This document shows, one piece after another, positions 28,881 to 38,934 of a stretch of DNA of 64,000 bases (position 1 is the stretch's first letter; the number at the start of each line of letters is the position of its first letter). Below the pieces are notes generated by a model. It saw only the letters and a program-made list of their open reading frames with translations. It did not search any database and was not told the origin of the DNA. The position numbers and the translations under genes were made by a program. The stretch comes from CAWAHD01 sp963781785 (lineage in GTDB: Bacteria; Planctomycetota; Planctomycetia; Isosphaerales; Isosphaeraceae): positions 1,984,001-2,048,000 of the forward strand of contig CAWAHD010000002.1 in NCBI GenBank assembly GCA_963781785.1, read 5' to 3'.

Positions 28881-29279
28881 TCAGACGATCTCTTCGATGA
28901 TTATGGGCGCAGACGCACTGAGCCACTCTATGGCGTCCTCGAACGATGTGAATGCGCTGACCGGAAAGCCTCGGTTCTGGGCGCAGAGTGCGCAAAAGGC
29001 AGCTCGGCCAGCGCCGCTCGAGCGGCAGAGCACGGCGATCCTGCCGCTGAACGCCACCCGATGACGGCTGAGTGCCCGCGCCAGATTCCAGAGGTCGGTC
29101 GCAGAAAGCTTTGACTGCGCACTTCGCATATCCAGCAGTATTTCGTGGGCGACAAGCGTCGCTGCTGCCGGCGCGACCGACATGAGCAGACGCTTACTCT
29201 TCGCAAAATCGATGTGCCCTTTCGGCGTCGCGATCAGGAATTCGCTTGCGCGGATGATCCGGACACGAGCTGGCATCAT
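28881..29279 (-). CDS. Hypothetical protein, STAS/SpoIIAA-like fold suspected
   Basis: The protein has 132 residues. It shows alternating strands and helices (V-R-I-I-R-A-S-E-F-L-I-A; E-I-L-L-D-M-R-S-A; R-I-A-V-L-C-R; F-E-D-A-I-E-W-L), a pattern like SpoIIAA/STAS-like proteins that regulate sigma factors or bind lipids. GGGAG stands 5 bases before the ATG at 29277-29279. It converges with the ECF gene (40 bases between the stops). A function in controlling that factor would fit the position but is only inference. Confidence 0.5.
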   Translation of the reverse strand: MMPARVRIIRASEFLIATPKGHIDFAKSKRLLMSVAPAAATLVAHEILLDMRSAQSKLSATDLWNLARALSRHRVAFSGRIAVLCRSSGAGRAAFCALCAQNRGFPVSAFTSFEDAIEWLSASAPIIIEEIV

Positions 29280-29374
29280 AACTCCCTGGCCGGACGGAGC
29301 CCCGGGTAAATCGGTTGCTTCCCCGCGAGTTCCTGAGCGTCGCACTCGGACATCGTACCCGTTATCATCGATTG

Positions 29375-29461
29375 CAAACCGTGCACCAGTTCTTCGCCCG
29401 GTTCACTCGGCAGGCGCGATTGGACCTTGATGACCTGGCCCGCCGCTTAGCAGAGTGGTGA
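29375..29461 (+). pseudogene. Fragment of a second ECF sigma gene
   Basis: The 28 codons before the TGA at 29459-29461 read Q-T-V-H-Q-F-F-A-R-F...L-D-D-L-A-R-R-L-A-E-W. This matches the ECF factor at 28244-28840 (Q-T-V-R-E-F-F-A-L-V...L-N-D-L-A-R-R-L-D-E-Q), including the identical run GACCTGGCCCGCCGCTTAG in the DNA. The rest of the gene is missing. It directly precedes the decayed kinase, so a former ECF-kinase pair was duplicated and lost. Confidence 0.65.
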
Positions 29462-29468
29462 CTTCGGC

Positions 29469-32400
29469 ATGCGCGACAATCCACTTGTAGACGAACTGCT
29501 GGAAGAACTCCTCGACTTGGGTGGCTCACCGGAAGAGGTCTGCCGTGCGCACCCCGACCTGCTGCCTCAGGTCCGCGCCCGCTGGCAGCGATTGCGCGCC
29601 CTCGAGACCGAGGTCGGCGCGATGTTTCCCGAGTCCACATCTTCGGACGAATCGCGACCGCGTGCGCATGCGACCACCGATCTGCCGCAAATTCGTGGTT
29701 ACGACGTGTAGGAACTGCTCGGCCGCGGCGGCATGGGCGTCGTCTAAAAGCCTGGCACCTGCGCCTCAAGCGCGCCGTCGCCCTGAAAATGCTTCTCGCC
29801 GGAGCCTACGCCCGGCCCGAGGAGCTGGAGCGGTTCTTGCGCGAAGCAGAAGCCATGGCCAGCCTGCGTCACGCGAATATCGCGCAAGTCTACGCCGTCG
29901 GCGACACGGATGGGCGACCGCACTTCACGATGGAACTCGTCGAGGGGGGCAGCCTGGCTCAGAAAGTGGCGGGCATGCCCCAGCCGGCCGGCGAGGCGGC
30001 CGCACCGGTCGCTACGGTAGCCGAGGCTATCCACGTCGCTCACCTGAGCGGGGTCATTCATCGCGATCTCAAGCCGGGCAACATCCTGCTCACCGCCAGC
30101 GGCATGCCCAAGATTACAGAGTTGGGCCTGGCTCGAAGACTGGACGACGGCGGCGGGCTCACTCTCAGCGGCGCCGCGCTGGGTACGCCGAGCTACATGG
30201 CCCCCGAGCAAGCCCAGGGCAAGAGGGATGCGATCGGGCCGGCGACGGACGTGTACGCCTTGGGTGCGATCCTGTACGAAATGCTGACGGGCCGGCCGCC
30301 GTTCCAGGCGGAGACCCCGGTGGAAACCGAGCTCCAGGTGATCACTCAGGAACCCGTGCAACCCTCACGTCTAATCCCCGGGCTCCCGCGCGACATCGAG
30401 ACCATCTGCATGAAGTGTTTGCAAAAGGAGCCGCGTCGGCGTTATGCCACCGCGGCCGCCCTTGCGGAGGACTTGCATCGTTTCGAGCGCGGCGAGCCGA
30501 TTGTGGCCCGCCCGGTGGGATCGGTGGAACGCGGCCTGCGCTGGCTGCGGCGACGCCCGGCCTTGGGAGCGGCGCTCGCAGCAAGCACGGTCTTGGCGTT
30601 GTCCCTGGCGGACCTTGGGCTCAGGTGGCAGTGGCAGCGATCGGCGGCGGCGAAGGCAGCCATCATGGAAGTTGAGGAGCATCTGCGCGACGCAGAAGTG
30701 TTGCAGCAAAGGTTCGACTTCCGGGGTGCAGCAAGCAAGCGCACTCGATCGAGCGAAGCTCCGGCTGGGCGCTCTCGGCCCAGCGACGCTGCGGGACCGC
30801 CTTCGGCTGACGTCCTACAACCTGGATCTGGCGAAGCGGTTGGACGCCATCCACCTGAATCGGCTGCTCATTTTGACTGTGGTGAGGCGGCCGGTCCTTG
30901 CCGAGTCGCGTCTAGACCGGACGCCGCCCGCCATGAAATACGAAGAGGCATTCCACAACGCGGGTTTGGGGAATGTGCACGACGACCCCGCGGTGGTGCC
31001 CTCTCGGGTCGAGGCCTCACCCATCCGCCCGGACCTGGTGGCAGCACTGGACGACTGGGCGAGCTGCGCGACCGATCGCGACCAACGAGCATGGGTCCTC
31101 ACGGTCGCCCGGCTCGCCGACCCTGACAAATGGCGCGACCGTGTACGCGAACCCGCGACCTGGGACTATCTTCCGGTGCTGGCCGACTTGACCGAGACGG
31201 CGCCGGTGGCCGAGCAGTCGCCTCAACTACTGGCGATGCTGGGGCGAAGGTTCCACGAAACCGACGGCGACGCAACGGCTTTCATGGGGCGAGTCGTGCT
31301 GGCTCATCCCGGTGATTTCTGGGTGAACGTTGAAATGGCCTATTTCTTGTACGAGACAGCCCCGGTTGATGCGATAGGTCACTACCGGACGGCGCTGGCG
31401 ATCCGGCCGGAGACAGCACCCGTCGTCGGAGGGCTCGGTGTCCTCTACTTCCACCACGGCCAAATGGCCGAGGCAGCGCAGCATTTCCAGCAAGCTGCCC
31501 ATCTTGCACCGCTTGCGCCATGGGTCCACAACAACCTTGGCATGGTCGCGTTCGCCGCCAACCGGCGAGTCCCGGCCCTCGTCCACCTGCGGGAGGCGAT
31601 CCGCCTCGACCCTGATTATGCCTCTGCCCACTGCAACCTGGGGTTGGCCCTGGAAGCCGAGGGGCAGCTCGCCGAGGCGCGCGACGAGTGCCAGCGGGCC
31701 CTGCGCCTCGACCCGACGAACTGCGCGGCCAAGCCGGACCTGCAGGGCCTTCTGCTTCGGCTCGGCCTGGGGGTTAATTTGCGCCTTGCCTGGCAGAAGG
31801 AGCTCGCTGCGAATCCGCCCCATCACGACGCCTGGTTTGGCTACGCCGAGCTGTGCCTGTTTCTCGGAGACGAAAAAGAGTACCGCCGCGCCCGAAGCGA
31901 CCTTCTCGCTCGCTTCGAGGCCAGCACGGACCTGCACGTCGCCCAGCGAACGGCCCGGACCAGTCTGCTGTTGCCTGCGCCGGAGGACGAGCTGCGGCAG
32001 GCGGTCGCAATCGCCGACCACGCTGTGGTAGCACGGGGACCGAAGTACCCGGGACCTTACCCTCATGCCGTGTTTGCTAAGGGTCTGGCGGAGTATCGCT
32101 TGGGGCGGTTTGAGAGTGCGATCGCCCTGATCGAAGGGGTAGCTTCCCAGCTCTGGAGCCCCGCCCCCCACATCGTCGTCGCCATGGCTGACGAACGCGC
32201 GGGACGATCGGAACGCGCGCTGAAGGGTCTCGCGGCGGCTGTTCTCTCCTTCGATTGGAGCGCAGCGAAAGCGGATAATCGCGATCCGGCCTGGGTCGCT
32301 CACATCCTCCGCCGCGAGGCCGAGGCGCTGATTCTGCCGATGTTGCCGGTATTCCTGGAGGGAAAATACCAGCCGTCTGACAACGACGAGCGGCTGTGTC

Positions 32401-33416
32401 TGCTGGCGGTCTGCCAGTTCAAGGACCTGCGCGGCGCCGAAGCCGGCCTGTACGCCTCGGCCTTCGCGGCAGACCCGAAACTGGCCGAGCAGTTAGAAAC
32501 TGAACTTCGCTACCGGGCCGCGTGCGCCGCCGCCGTGGCCGGTGCCGGTGGCGGCGCGGACGGGGCCAGGCTAAGGGAGACGGAGCGGGCTCGCTGGCGC
32601 CGCCAGGCGCGTGCGTGGCTACGGGCTGACGTGGACGCCTGGGCCGGCAAACTGGAACGGCGGCCCGGCGCGGATCGCGCCGCGGTCGAGCGCATGCTGG
32701 CAGTATGGCGGACGGATCCCGACTTGGCCGGTCTGCGCGAAACTAACACGCTCGGTAATCTTCCCCCTGACGAACGTCAGAAATGCCTAGCTCTGTGGAC
32801 CGACATCGCTACCCGAATCGAGCGGGTTCTCACACAAAGGGGCGAGTATTTGCCGCTGCGTCTCAACAAGGCCGCCACTGTCGTGAGCACGCGCGGCATG
32901 CTTTATGACGAGGAGTCTAAAGCCGAGCGGCTGATCTTCGGCGACTGGTCTCCGAAAATGTTCGAGGGAGTGCCCTTTCACTTAATCGATCCCCAAGGGG
33001 AAAAAGTTCCGAACGCCATTTTGCTCTATGGTCCGCTCGGCAAATTGCCGCCCAAGATGCCGAAATCGGTTCGTGTGCCCTCCAATGCGGCAGCTCGTGC
33101 GATTCATTTCCTGAGCGGTGTGAGCGGTTGGGGCTTTCCGCTCGGAGAGAGAGGCTCCGTATCGATGATTGTTCGGCTTCATTTTGAGGGGGGCAACACG
33201 GAGGACCACCCACTCAAGAACGGCGAGCACTTTGCAGATTACATTCGTCGAGTGGACGTCCCGGGCTCGAAGTTCGCGTTCGAGATGCAGAATCAACAAA
33301 TCCGCTATCTCGTGATTTTTCCCGGGCACGGGGAAAAGATCGAGCAGATCGAGTTGATCAAAGGCCCGGACGACATCGTGCCGATTGTGCTGGCGGTCAC
33401 CGTTGAGAAGCGATGA
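29469..33416 (+). pseudogene. Degenerate Ser/Thr kinase with TPR and C-terminal beta domain
   Basis: The original product would be about 1315 residues: an N-terminal leader, a kinase domain, a helix (about 30550-30610), TPR repeats and a C-terminal region (about 32900-33416). The frame is broken by TAG at 29709-29711 in place of a sense codon before E-L-L-G-R-G-G-M-G, by a lost base at about 29746-29750 (TAAAAG where TACAAAG would encode Y-K), and by a second shift at 30735-30752. The kinase keeps I-H-R-D-L-K-P-G-N but has I-T-E-L-G-L-A in place of D-F-G, losing the Mg-binding Asp. These together indicate true decay. The downstream frame (30760-33416) is still open for almost 900 codons and could be made as a TPR protein. 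Confidence 0.75.
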
Positions 33417-33612
33417 CGGGCAACCGTCCACTCTCCGTCGCGTTGGTCTTGCGCGGGGCGAGGATTTGCCAGCACTGGCGCAGCGTATACGTCATCGTCC
33501 GCTTGCCATGAAACGCCACGGCTCCCGGTGGCCAGTTTTTGCCCCAGGTGTGGTCAATTCCACGCCACCGCTTCTCCTCGTGGACTTTTCCTGAGCGCGA
33601 AGACAACCCGCC

Positions 33613-34320
33613 GTGGCCGAACAGACGTTGATTGACTCAACGGCACCGGACGTGCAATGCCACCACACAGAGTCGTGTCGTCACAATGATTTCTGGCGAT
33701 GGGTTGACGATTTCATTGGAGATTCATTCGTGACTGCCGGCGCACAAGACCGGTCTGCCGTCTTGCTGACGGCGGAAGCGACCGGAATCTGGAAGAACTG
33801 GGGCTGGTTCCTGGCTTTAGGAATCGTCCAGATCATCGCCGGCACCTCGACCGTCGGCTTCGTCTTGAGTGCGACGCTCGCCTCCGTCGTGACCCTCGGT
33901 GTCCTGCTCCTCATTGCCGGGGTCGCACAGACAGCCGCGGCGCTCCTGGCGCACGACTGGGACGGGTTCTTCCTGTTCCTGTTGCTCGGGCTCCTCTACG
34001 GGGTCGCCGGATTCCTGACGATAGAGCACCCGGTGCTTGCCACGGAAAGTCTGTCCCTGATTCTCGCGGTGCTCTTCCTGCTCGTCGGCCTGTTCCGCAT
34101 CGCCTTCGCCTTGGTCGATCACCTCCCGTCCTGGGGTTGGGTACTGTTTAACGGCGTCGTCACCGTCCTGCTGGGTGTTGCCACCTGGCGGCTGGGGCCC
34201 CGGTCTGGCGTCCGTTTGCTCAGCATGCTGGTCGGCATCGAACTCATCGTGAACGGCGTGACCTGGTCGGTGCTGGCCGTTGCCGGGCGCAGCGGGCTGG
34301 CCCGGTCGAGCGGTCAATGA
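33613..34320 (+). CDS. HdeD-family (DUF308) membrane protein
   Basis: The product of up to 235 residues has six predicted membrane helices in three pairs, beginning N-W-G-W-F-L-A-L-G-I-V-Q-I-I-A-G, the usual HdeD opening. HdeD proteins are linked to acid resistance in enterobacteria; the function elsewhere is unclear. GTG 33613 gives an N-terminal extension of about 60 polar residues (rich in His, Asp and Cys) not usual in the family, so a later start, such as the GTG at about 33730, is possible. The sigma-54-like element of the next unit lies just past its stop. Confidence 0.75.
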   Translation: MAEQTLIDSTAPDVQCHHTESCRHNDFWRWVDDFIGDSFVTAGAQDRSAVLLTAEATGIWKNWGWFLALGIVQIIAGTSTVGFVLSATLASVVTLGVLLLIAGVAQTAAALLAHDWDGFFLFLLLGLLYGVAGFLTIEHPVLATESLSLILAVLFLLVGLFRIAFALVDHLPSWGWVLFNGVVTVLLGVATWRLGPRSGVRLLSMLVGIELIVNGVTWSVLAVAGRSGLARSSGQ

Positions 34321-34325
34321 CAGGG

Positions 34326-34341
34326 CGGTACAAGAGTTGCG
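34326..34341 (+). promoter_or_regulatory. Possible sigma-54 promoter of second BON/radical-SAM unit
   Basis: CGGTACAAGAGTTGCG (34326-34341) has GG-N10-GC spacing and 8 of 12 matches to the -24/-12 consensus, including TTGC. It lies about 100 bases before the BON-like gene, the same layout as the much stronger element at 23076. Confidence 0.35.
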
Positions 34342-34440
34342 TTACCCGTCCGCGCCAGGATCGAGATTGTGTCGCAGACTCGAAGAGAGGTCATTCCTTG
34401 CGGATGAGCGTTCGACGAGATGAATGCTTGGGGAGCTCGC

Positions 34441-34710
34441 ATGGAACACTCGGGGTTTGACAAGCTGGAAGAATCTGTGCGGTGTCGGTTGGCCGGGCGG
34501 GTGGATGAACTTCGCGTGCTGCTCCGGGACACCGGCCTCGTTCTAAAAGGGCACTGCCGCAGCCACCACGTCAAACAGTTGGCCCAGCATCTCGTGGTAC
34601 AGGCGACGCACATCCCGCTCTTGGCCAATGACATCAAAGTCTTGCGGCGCTCTCACCCTGATTCTGATTTGAAAAGTCGCGGATTCAAGGGAAACATTGG
34701 GCATGGCTGA
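34441..34710 (+). CDS. Small BON-like domain protein, copy 2
   Basis: This 89-residue paralogue of the product at 23191-23406 has the core L-A-G-R-V-D, G-L-V-L-K-G-H-C-R-S, V-K-Q-L-A-Q and P-L-L-A-N-D-I-K-V. It has about 20 extra C-terminal residues. GGGGAG stands 7 bases before the ATG at 34441. Its TGA overlaps the start of the radical-SAM gene by 8 bases. Conservation of both protein and overlap in the two copies suggests the small protein works with the radical-SAM enzyme, perhaps placing it at the membrane. Confidence 0.7.
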   Translation: MEHSGFDKLEESVRCRLAGRVDELRVLLRDTGLVLKGHCRSHHVKQLAQHLVVQATHIPLLANDIKVLRRSHPDSDLKSRGFKGNIGHG

Positions 34711-36271
34711 CATCATTTTGATCAATCCCAGGTTTGAGGTCTCGTACTGGGGAATGGAGTATGCTCTCCCCTACATCGGGAAACGGGCCAACCTACCTGT
34801 CGCGGCCTTACCCCTGCTCGCGGCGCTCGCGCCCGAAGGGCACACGATCACCCTGATTGACGAGAACGTCGGGCCGATCGACTTCGATCGCTGCGCCCGC
34901 GCCGATATCGTCGGGGTCACGGGCATGAGCGTGCAGCGCTACCGGATGACCGAAATCCTCACCGAGCTGAAAGCCCGGGGATGCTTCACGGTCGTGGGCG
35001 GCCCGTGGGTCACCGTGCAGGAGGATTACTTCGACGACCTGGCCGATGTCATCTTCATCGGCGAGGCCGAGCAGACCTGGCCCCAATTTCTTGCCGATTG
35101 GGAAGAAGGGCGGCATGCCGCCCGCTACGAGCAGGCCGAGAAGACCGATATGACCCGGGTACCGGTCCCCCGGTTCGATCTGCTCAAAATGGACCGGTAC
35201 GCCTTCGGTAGCCTCCAGTTCTCGCGCGGCTGTCCGTTCCAGTGTGAGTTCTGCGACATCATTGTCACTTTCGGACGCCGCCCGAGGCTCAAGACCGGTG
35301 CTCAGGTGATTGCCGAGCTCGAGGCGATCAGGAAGACCGGCCAGCGAATCGTATTCATCGTCGATGACAACCTGATCGGCAACAAGAAGGCCATCAAGGC
35401 GATCTTGCGAGACGTGATCGCCTGGCAACAGCGGAATGGCTACCCGCTGTCATTCTTCACCGAGGCTTCGATCGACCTGGCCGATGACTCCGAGCTGATG
35501 GCGATGATGGCCGAGGCGGACTTCATCGCGGTGTTCATTGGAATCGAGAGCCCCGACGAGGAGTCGCTCCGCGAGGCAAAGAAGTTTCAAAACGTGCGCG
35601 CGGGCGGGACAATGCTCGAGAAGGTCCACCGCATCCAGGACGCCGGCATGGAGGTCTGGTGCGGCATGATCATGGGCTTCGACAGTGACGATTCGGGCAT
35701 TTTCGATCGCCAGGTCGCATTCATCCACCAGGCCCGGATTCCGTTCGCGATGACCGGCCTGCTTCACGCGATTCCCAAAACCCCCCTGTACGAGCGCGTG
35801 CTCGCCGAGGGCCGCCTTGACCCGTCCGACCGCCCTGAGTTCGTCACCAACATCCGGCCACTTCAGATGAGTCCAGAGGAGCTCCGCGACGGATATCTCC
35901 GGGTCATGACCGAGCTGTTCGACCCCGAGAACTACTTCGACCGCACCGAGGCCCTCTTTCTCCACCCCGACTTCGAAATCGGCTACGTGAAAGTTCGTCC
36001 CGGCTACTGGCGGCGGCACCGGCTCCTCTATGCCTGGACGCAGGCGAAGATGGTGCTGCCGGCGATCGGACTGTTCCTTCGTCTGATCTACCGGATCGAG
36101 CCGGCTTCCCTGCGCCGTGAGTATTTCAAGCGGCTCTGGCGGTTCCTGAAAGTCCACCGCCGCCCTGGCCTGACGCTCTTTTATCTCTTCCACATGGTCA
36201 TGCACTATCACGTCTATACCATGGCCCGGACGATGGCCGTCGGCGAGGCGCGGCTGGTCAACTCGTTTTGA
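34703..36271 (+). CDS. B12-binding-type radical SAM protein (DUF4070), copy 2, intact
   Basis: The protein has 522 residues. The N-domain starts A-D-I-I-L-I-N-P-R-F and ends near residue 140; no DxHxxG cobalamin loop is visible. The radical SAM cluster motif is Cys177, Cys181 and Cys184 (G-C-P-F-Q-C-E-F-C). G-I-E-S-P-D-E-E-S-L and G-M-I-M-G-F-D-S-D-D mark later barrel strands, then DUF4070 and a basic/aromatic C-tail (F-Y-L-F-H-M-V-M-H-Y). It shares about four fifths of its residues with copy 1. It ends one base before the stop of the convergent kinase at 36272. Reaction unknown; lipid modification is one possibility. Confidence 0.88.
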   Translation: MADIILINPRFEVSYWGMEYALPYIGKRANLPVAALPLLAALAPEGHTITLIDENVGPIDFDRCARADIVGVTGMSVQRYRMTEILTELKARGCFTVVGGPWVTVQEDYFDDLADVIFIGEAEQTWPQFLADWEEGRHAARYEQAEKTDMTRVPVPRFDLLKMDRYAFGSLQFSRGCPFQCEFCDIIVTFGRRPRLKTGAQVIAELEAIRKTGQRIVFIVDDNLIGNKKAIKAILRDVIAWQQRNGYPLSFFTEASIDLADDSELMAMMAEADFIAVFIGIESPDEESLREAKKFQNVRAGGTMLEKVHRIQDAGMEVWCGMIMGFDSDDSGIFDRQVAFIHQARIPFAMTGLLHAIPKTPLYERVLAEGRLDPSDRPEFVTNIRPLQMSPEELRDGYLRVMTELFDPENYFDRTEALFLHPDFEIGYVKVRPGYWRRHRLLYAWTQAKMVLPAIGLFLRLIYRIEPASLRREYFKRLWRFLKVHRRPGLTLFYLFHMVMHYHVYTMARTMAVGEARLVNSF

Positions 36272-38713
36272 TCAGTCACCCCCCCGGCGGGCATCCTGGA
36301 CGCGGGCGATCGCCGCCAACAGGTCGGCCGCCTGGACCGGCTTGCTCAGAAAATCGTCCATGCCGGCGGCGAGGCAGCGCTCGCGATCCGCCGGCCGGGA
36401 ACGCGCCGTCAAGGCGATGACGGGTAAATGTCCTGCCGCCCCAAGCTCCCTCTCCCGAACCGCCAGAACGACCTGGAAGCCGTCCAGCTCCGGCATGTGG
36501 ACGTCCAGAAGCAGCAAGTCGAAGCCCCCTTCCAGCGCCAGGGCCAGCGTCTCCCGGCCGTTGCTCGCCCGCCGCACGCGGTGACCCTTCCGGGTGAGTA
36601 ATTGCTCAACGACTTGCGCGCTCAGCTCGTCGTCTTCCGCCAGCAGAATGTGCAGCGGGGTAGCAGCCATAATCGGCACCATGCCGGTTTTGCTGGTTGG
36701 CGGGTTCGTTGTCGGTGCATTGCCGTTCGGCTGACTCATCACTCGGTAGATCGTCTCGAGCAGCTCGTTTTGCTGGACCGGCTTGAGCAGGTGGGCGTCG
36801 ATCCGCAGGTCGCGAATCCGGGCTGGGTCGCCCGGCCGGTCACCGGAGGTCAGCAGGATGATGCGTGTGGCGGCGAATGCGGCCCTTTCCCGGATCACGG
36901 CGGCCAACTTCAGGCCGTCCATATCAGGCATGCGAGCGTCGAGCAGCACCAGGGCGTACGGCCGGTCGCTGGCCGCGCCGTGCCAGAGGGCATCCAGGGC
37001 CGCCAGCCCGTCGCCCGCCGACGCCGGTTCCATCTGCCAGCCGCGCAGCCATTCCTCGAGGATGTGGCGGTTGGTGGCATTATCGTCCACGATGAGCACC
37101 GGCAGGTTGTGCAGTAGGGGCGGCGATAGCGCGGCGACCGGCTCCGCGGGATGCAACTGAAGTCCGAACCGCGCCGTGAACGCGAAAGTGCTGCCCCGGC
37201 CAGGCTCGCTTTCCAGGTGGATCGTGCCGCCCATCATTGCCACCAGGCGGGCCGTGATGGTCAGGCCCAACCCGGTGCCGCCGTACTTGCGCGTGGTCGA
37301 TGTATCCTCCTGCTCAAAGGCTCGAAAGATCGTCTCCTGCTTGTCCTTCGAGATGCCGATGCCGGTGTCGCGCACGCTGAAGTGCAGTCTGGCTTCCCCG
37401 AGCGGTGCAAGTTCGGCGTCGGCTTGAACGCGCACGACGACCTCACCGTGATCCGTGAACTTGATGGCGTTTCCAATCAGGTTGAGCAACACCTGACGCA
37501 GTCGACCGGCGTCCCCGATCAAGGCGTCGGGCGCGTCCGGCTGCACGTGACTGACCAGTTCCAGTTCCTTCGTATGGGCCCGCGTGGCCAGCATCCGAAT
37601 CGTTTCCCCCAGGACTGCCCGCAGGGAGAAATCGGCCCGGTCGAGCTCCAGCTTGCCGGCCTCAATCTTGGAAAAGTCGAGCAGGTCGTTGAGGATACTC
37701 AGCAGGTTGTCGGCCCCCGCCTTGACCGTCTTCAGACACCGCCGCTGGTCTTCGGAGAGGGGCGTGTCGAGAACCAGCTCGGTCATGCCCAGGATGGCAC
37801 CCATCGGGGTGCGGATCTCATGGCTAACGTTGGCGAGGAACTCATCCTTGGCCCGGTTCGCCGTCTCCGCCGCCTCCTTCGCCTGCCGAAGCTCCGCTTC
37901 CAGCCTTTTGCGGTCGGAAATGTCCTGAATGATCTTGATGCAGGAGGTAGGTTTTCGCGCCGCGTCGAACTGGAGCGAGACGGTCATGTGGGCCCAGACG
38001 GAGGTGCCGTCCTTGCGGAGAAATCGTTTCTCCATGTTGTAACTCGTCGATTCCCCCCGCGCAAGGGTGGCGAACTTGGCGAGGTCGGCCGCCAGATCAT
38101 CGGGGTGCGTCACCTCCTTCAGTGTCTTCCCGAGTAGCTCCGTGGGGGGGTAGCCGAGTGTCGCGCAAAACGTCTCATTGACGCGCTGGAAACGGCCGTT
38201 GAGGTCCTCGTGAGCGATGCCGACGGCCACGTTCTCGAAGGTGCCTCGGAAGCGCTCCTCGCTTTCGCGAAGCGCCTGCTCGGTCCGCTTCCGCTCGGTG
38301 ATGTCGCGGATCATGCCGACGAAGATTCGCTGGTTGCCCACCCGGGCCTCGGCCACGGATAGATCCATGGGGAAGGTCGTGCCGTCCTTCCGCCGTCCAA
38401 CTACCTCCCGGCCAATACCGATGATCCTCCTTTCTCCCGTGGACATGAAGCGAGAAAGATACCTGTCGTGTTCCTCCCGATAAGGCGACGGCATGAGGAT
38501 CCTGACGTTCTGGCCGACGACTTCATCCTGCGGATATTCGAAAAGCCGCTCGGCGGCGGGGTTGATCGTCTGGATGGCTCCCCGCTCATCAATGCTGATG
38601 ATGCCATCGACCGCAGCTTCGAGGATGGCATGCATCCGGGCTTCGCTCGAGGCGAGCGCGTCCTGTGCCCTCTCGTGGGTGACATCGCGGTCCGTGGGCC
38701 CATCAGGGTTCAT
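36272..38713 (-). CDS. Hybrid histidine kinase with FixL-like haem PAS domain
   Basis: This is an 813-residue soluble protein without membrane helices. PAS-A (about 22-140) matches FixL: His82 in E-E-H-D-R-Y-L-S-R-F is at the haem-proximal His position (His200 of Bradyrhizobium FixL), Arg88 at Arg206, and Arg102 of I-I-G-I-G-R at Arg220, so O2 sensing is likely. PAS-B (about 151-268), HisKA (His298), HATPase, and two receivers (about 545-665 and 690-805, L-L-D-V-H-M-P-E-L-D) follow. No HPt is present, so phosphate may pass to the HPt of the kinase at 41528. It abuts the second radical-SAM gene tail to tail with no spacer. Confidence 0.88.
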   Translation of the reverse strand: MNPDGPTDRDVTHERAQDALASSEARMHAILEAAVDGIISIDERGAIQTINPAAERLFEYPQDEVVGQNVRILMPSPYREEHDRYLSRFMSTGERRIIGIGREVVGRRKDGTTFPMDLSVAEARVGNQRIFVGMIRDITERKRTEQALRESEERFRGTFENVAVGIAHEDLNGRFQRVNETFCATLGYPPTELLGKTLKEVTHPDDLAADLAKFATLARGESTSYNMEKRFLRKDGTSVWAHMTVSLQFDAARKPTSCIKIIQDISDRKRLEAELRQAKEAAETANRAKDEFLANVSHEIRTPMGAILGMTELVLDTPLSEDQRRCLKTVKAGADNLLSILNDLLDFSKIEAGKLELDRADFSLRAVLGETIRMLATRAHTKELELVSHVQPDAPDALIGDAGRLRQVLLNLIGNAIKFTDHGEVVVRVQADAELAPLGEARLHFSVRDTGIGISKDKQETIFRAFEQEDTSTTRKYGGTGLGLTITARLVAMMGGTIHLESEPGRGSTFAFTARFGLQLHPAEPVAALSPPLLHNLPVLIVDDNATNRHILEEWLRGWQMEPASAGDGLAALDALWHGAASDRPYALVLLDARMPDMDGLKLAAVIRERAAFAATRIILLTSGDRPGDPARIRDLRIDAHLLKPVQQNELLETIYRVMSQPNGNAPTTNPPTSKTGMVPIMAATPLHILLAEDDELSAQVVEQLLTRKGHRVRRASNGRETLALALEGGFDLLLLDVHMPELDGFQVVLAVRERELGAAGHLPVIALTARSRPADRERCLAAGMDDFLSKPVQAADLLAAIARVQDARRGGD

Positions 38714-38913
38714 GTCATCCCAATGCCCGCCTGGGCAACTGCGCCGCTAGCCTCGTGGATAAGGGACGCAGGGGTTTCGCGAGGAGTTGGTGCCATCCAG
38801 AAGCGTGATACAGATCGTACGATCGCAGTAGTGTAACAGCCAGTAAGATGAGCTGCCAGCGTCCGGGCCGTCTCCTGGAGCATTCGGATCCACGAGGCGG
38901 TGTCAAGTCGCAT
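38710..38913 (-). CDS. Small ORF upstream of FixL-like kinase
   Basis: This 67-codon frame begins about 11 bases after the predicted sigma-54 start point and its TGA overlaps the kinase ATG (ATGA), the classic layout for coupled translation. The sequence (L-D-T-A-S-W-I-R-M-L-Q-E-T-A-R-T) matches nothing I know. No good ribosome site is seen. It may be a leader peptide or a chance frame. The remaining intergenic bases up to 39177 hold nothing else I can support. Confidence 0.3.
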   Translation of the reverse strand: MRLDTASWIRMLQETARTLAAHLTGCYTTAIVRSVSRFWMAPTPRETPASLIHEASGAVAQAGIGMT

Positions 38914-38934
38914 CCGGTCTTTCATGAACGGCTT

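Noticed and set aside
33452..33470. Weak sigma-54-like core before the HdeD gene
   Set aside because: GG-N10-GC spacing is met but only 6 of 12 positions match, as expected by chance in this GC-rich DNA.
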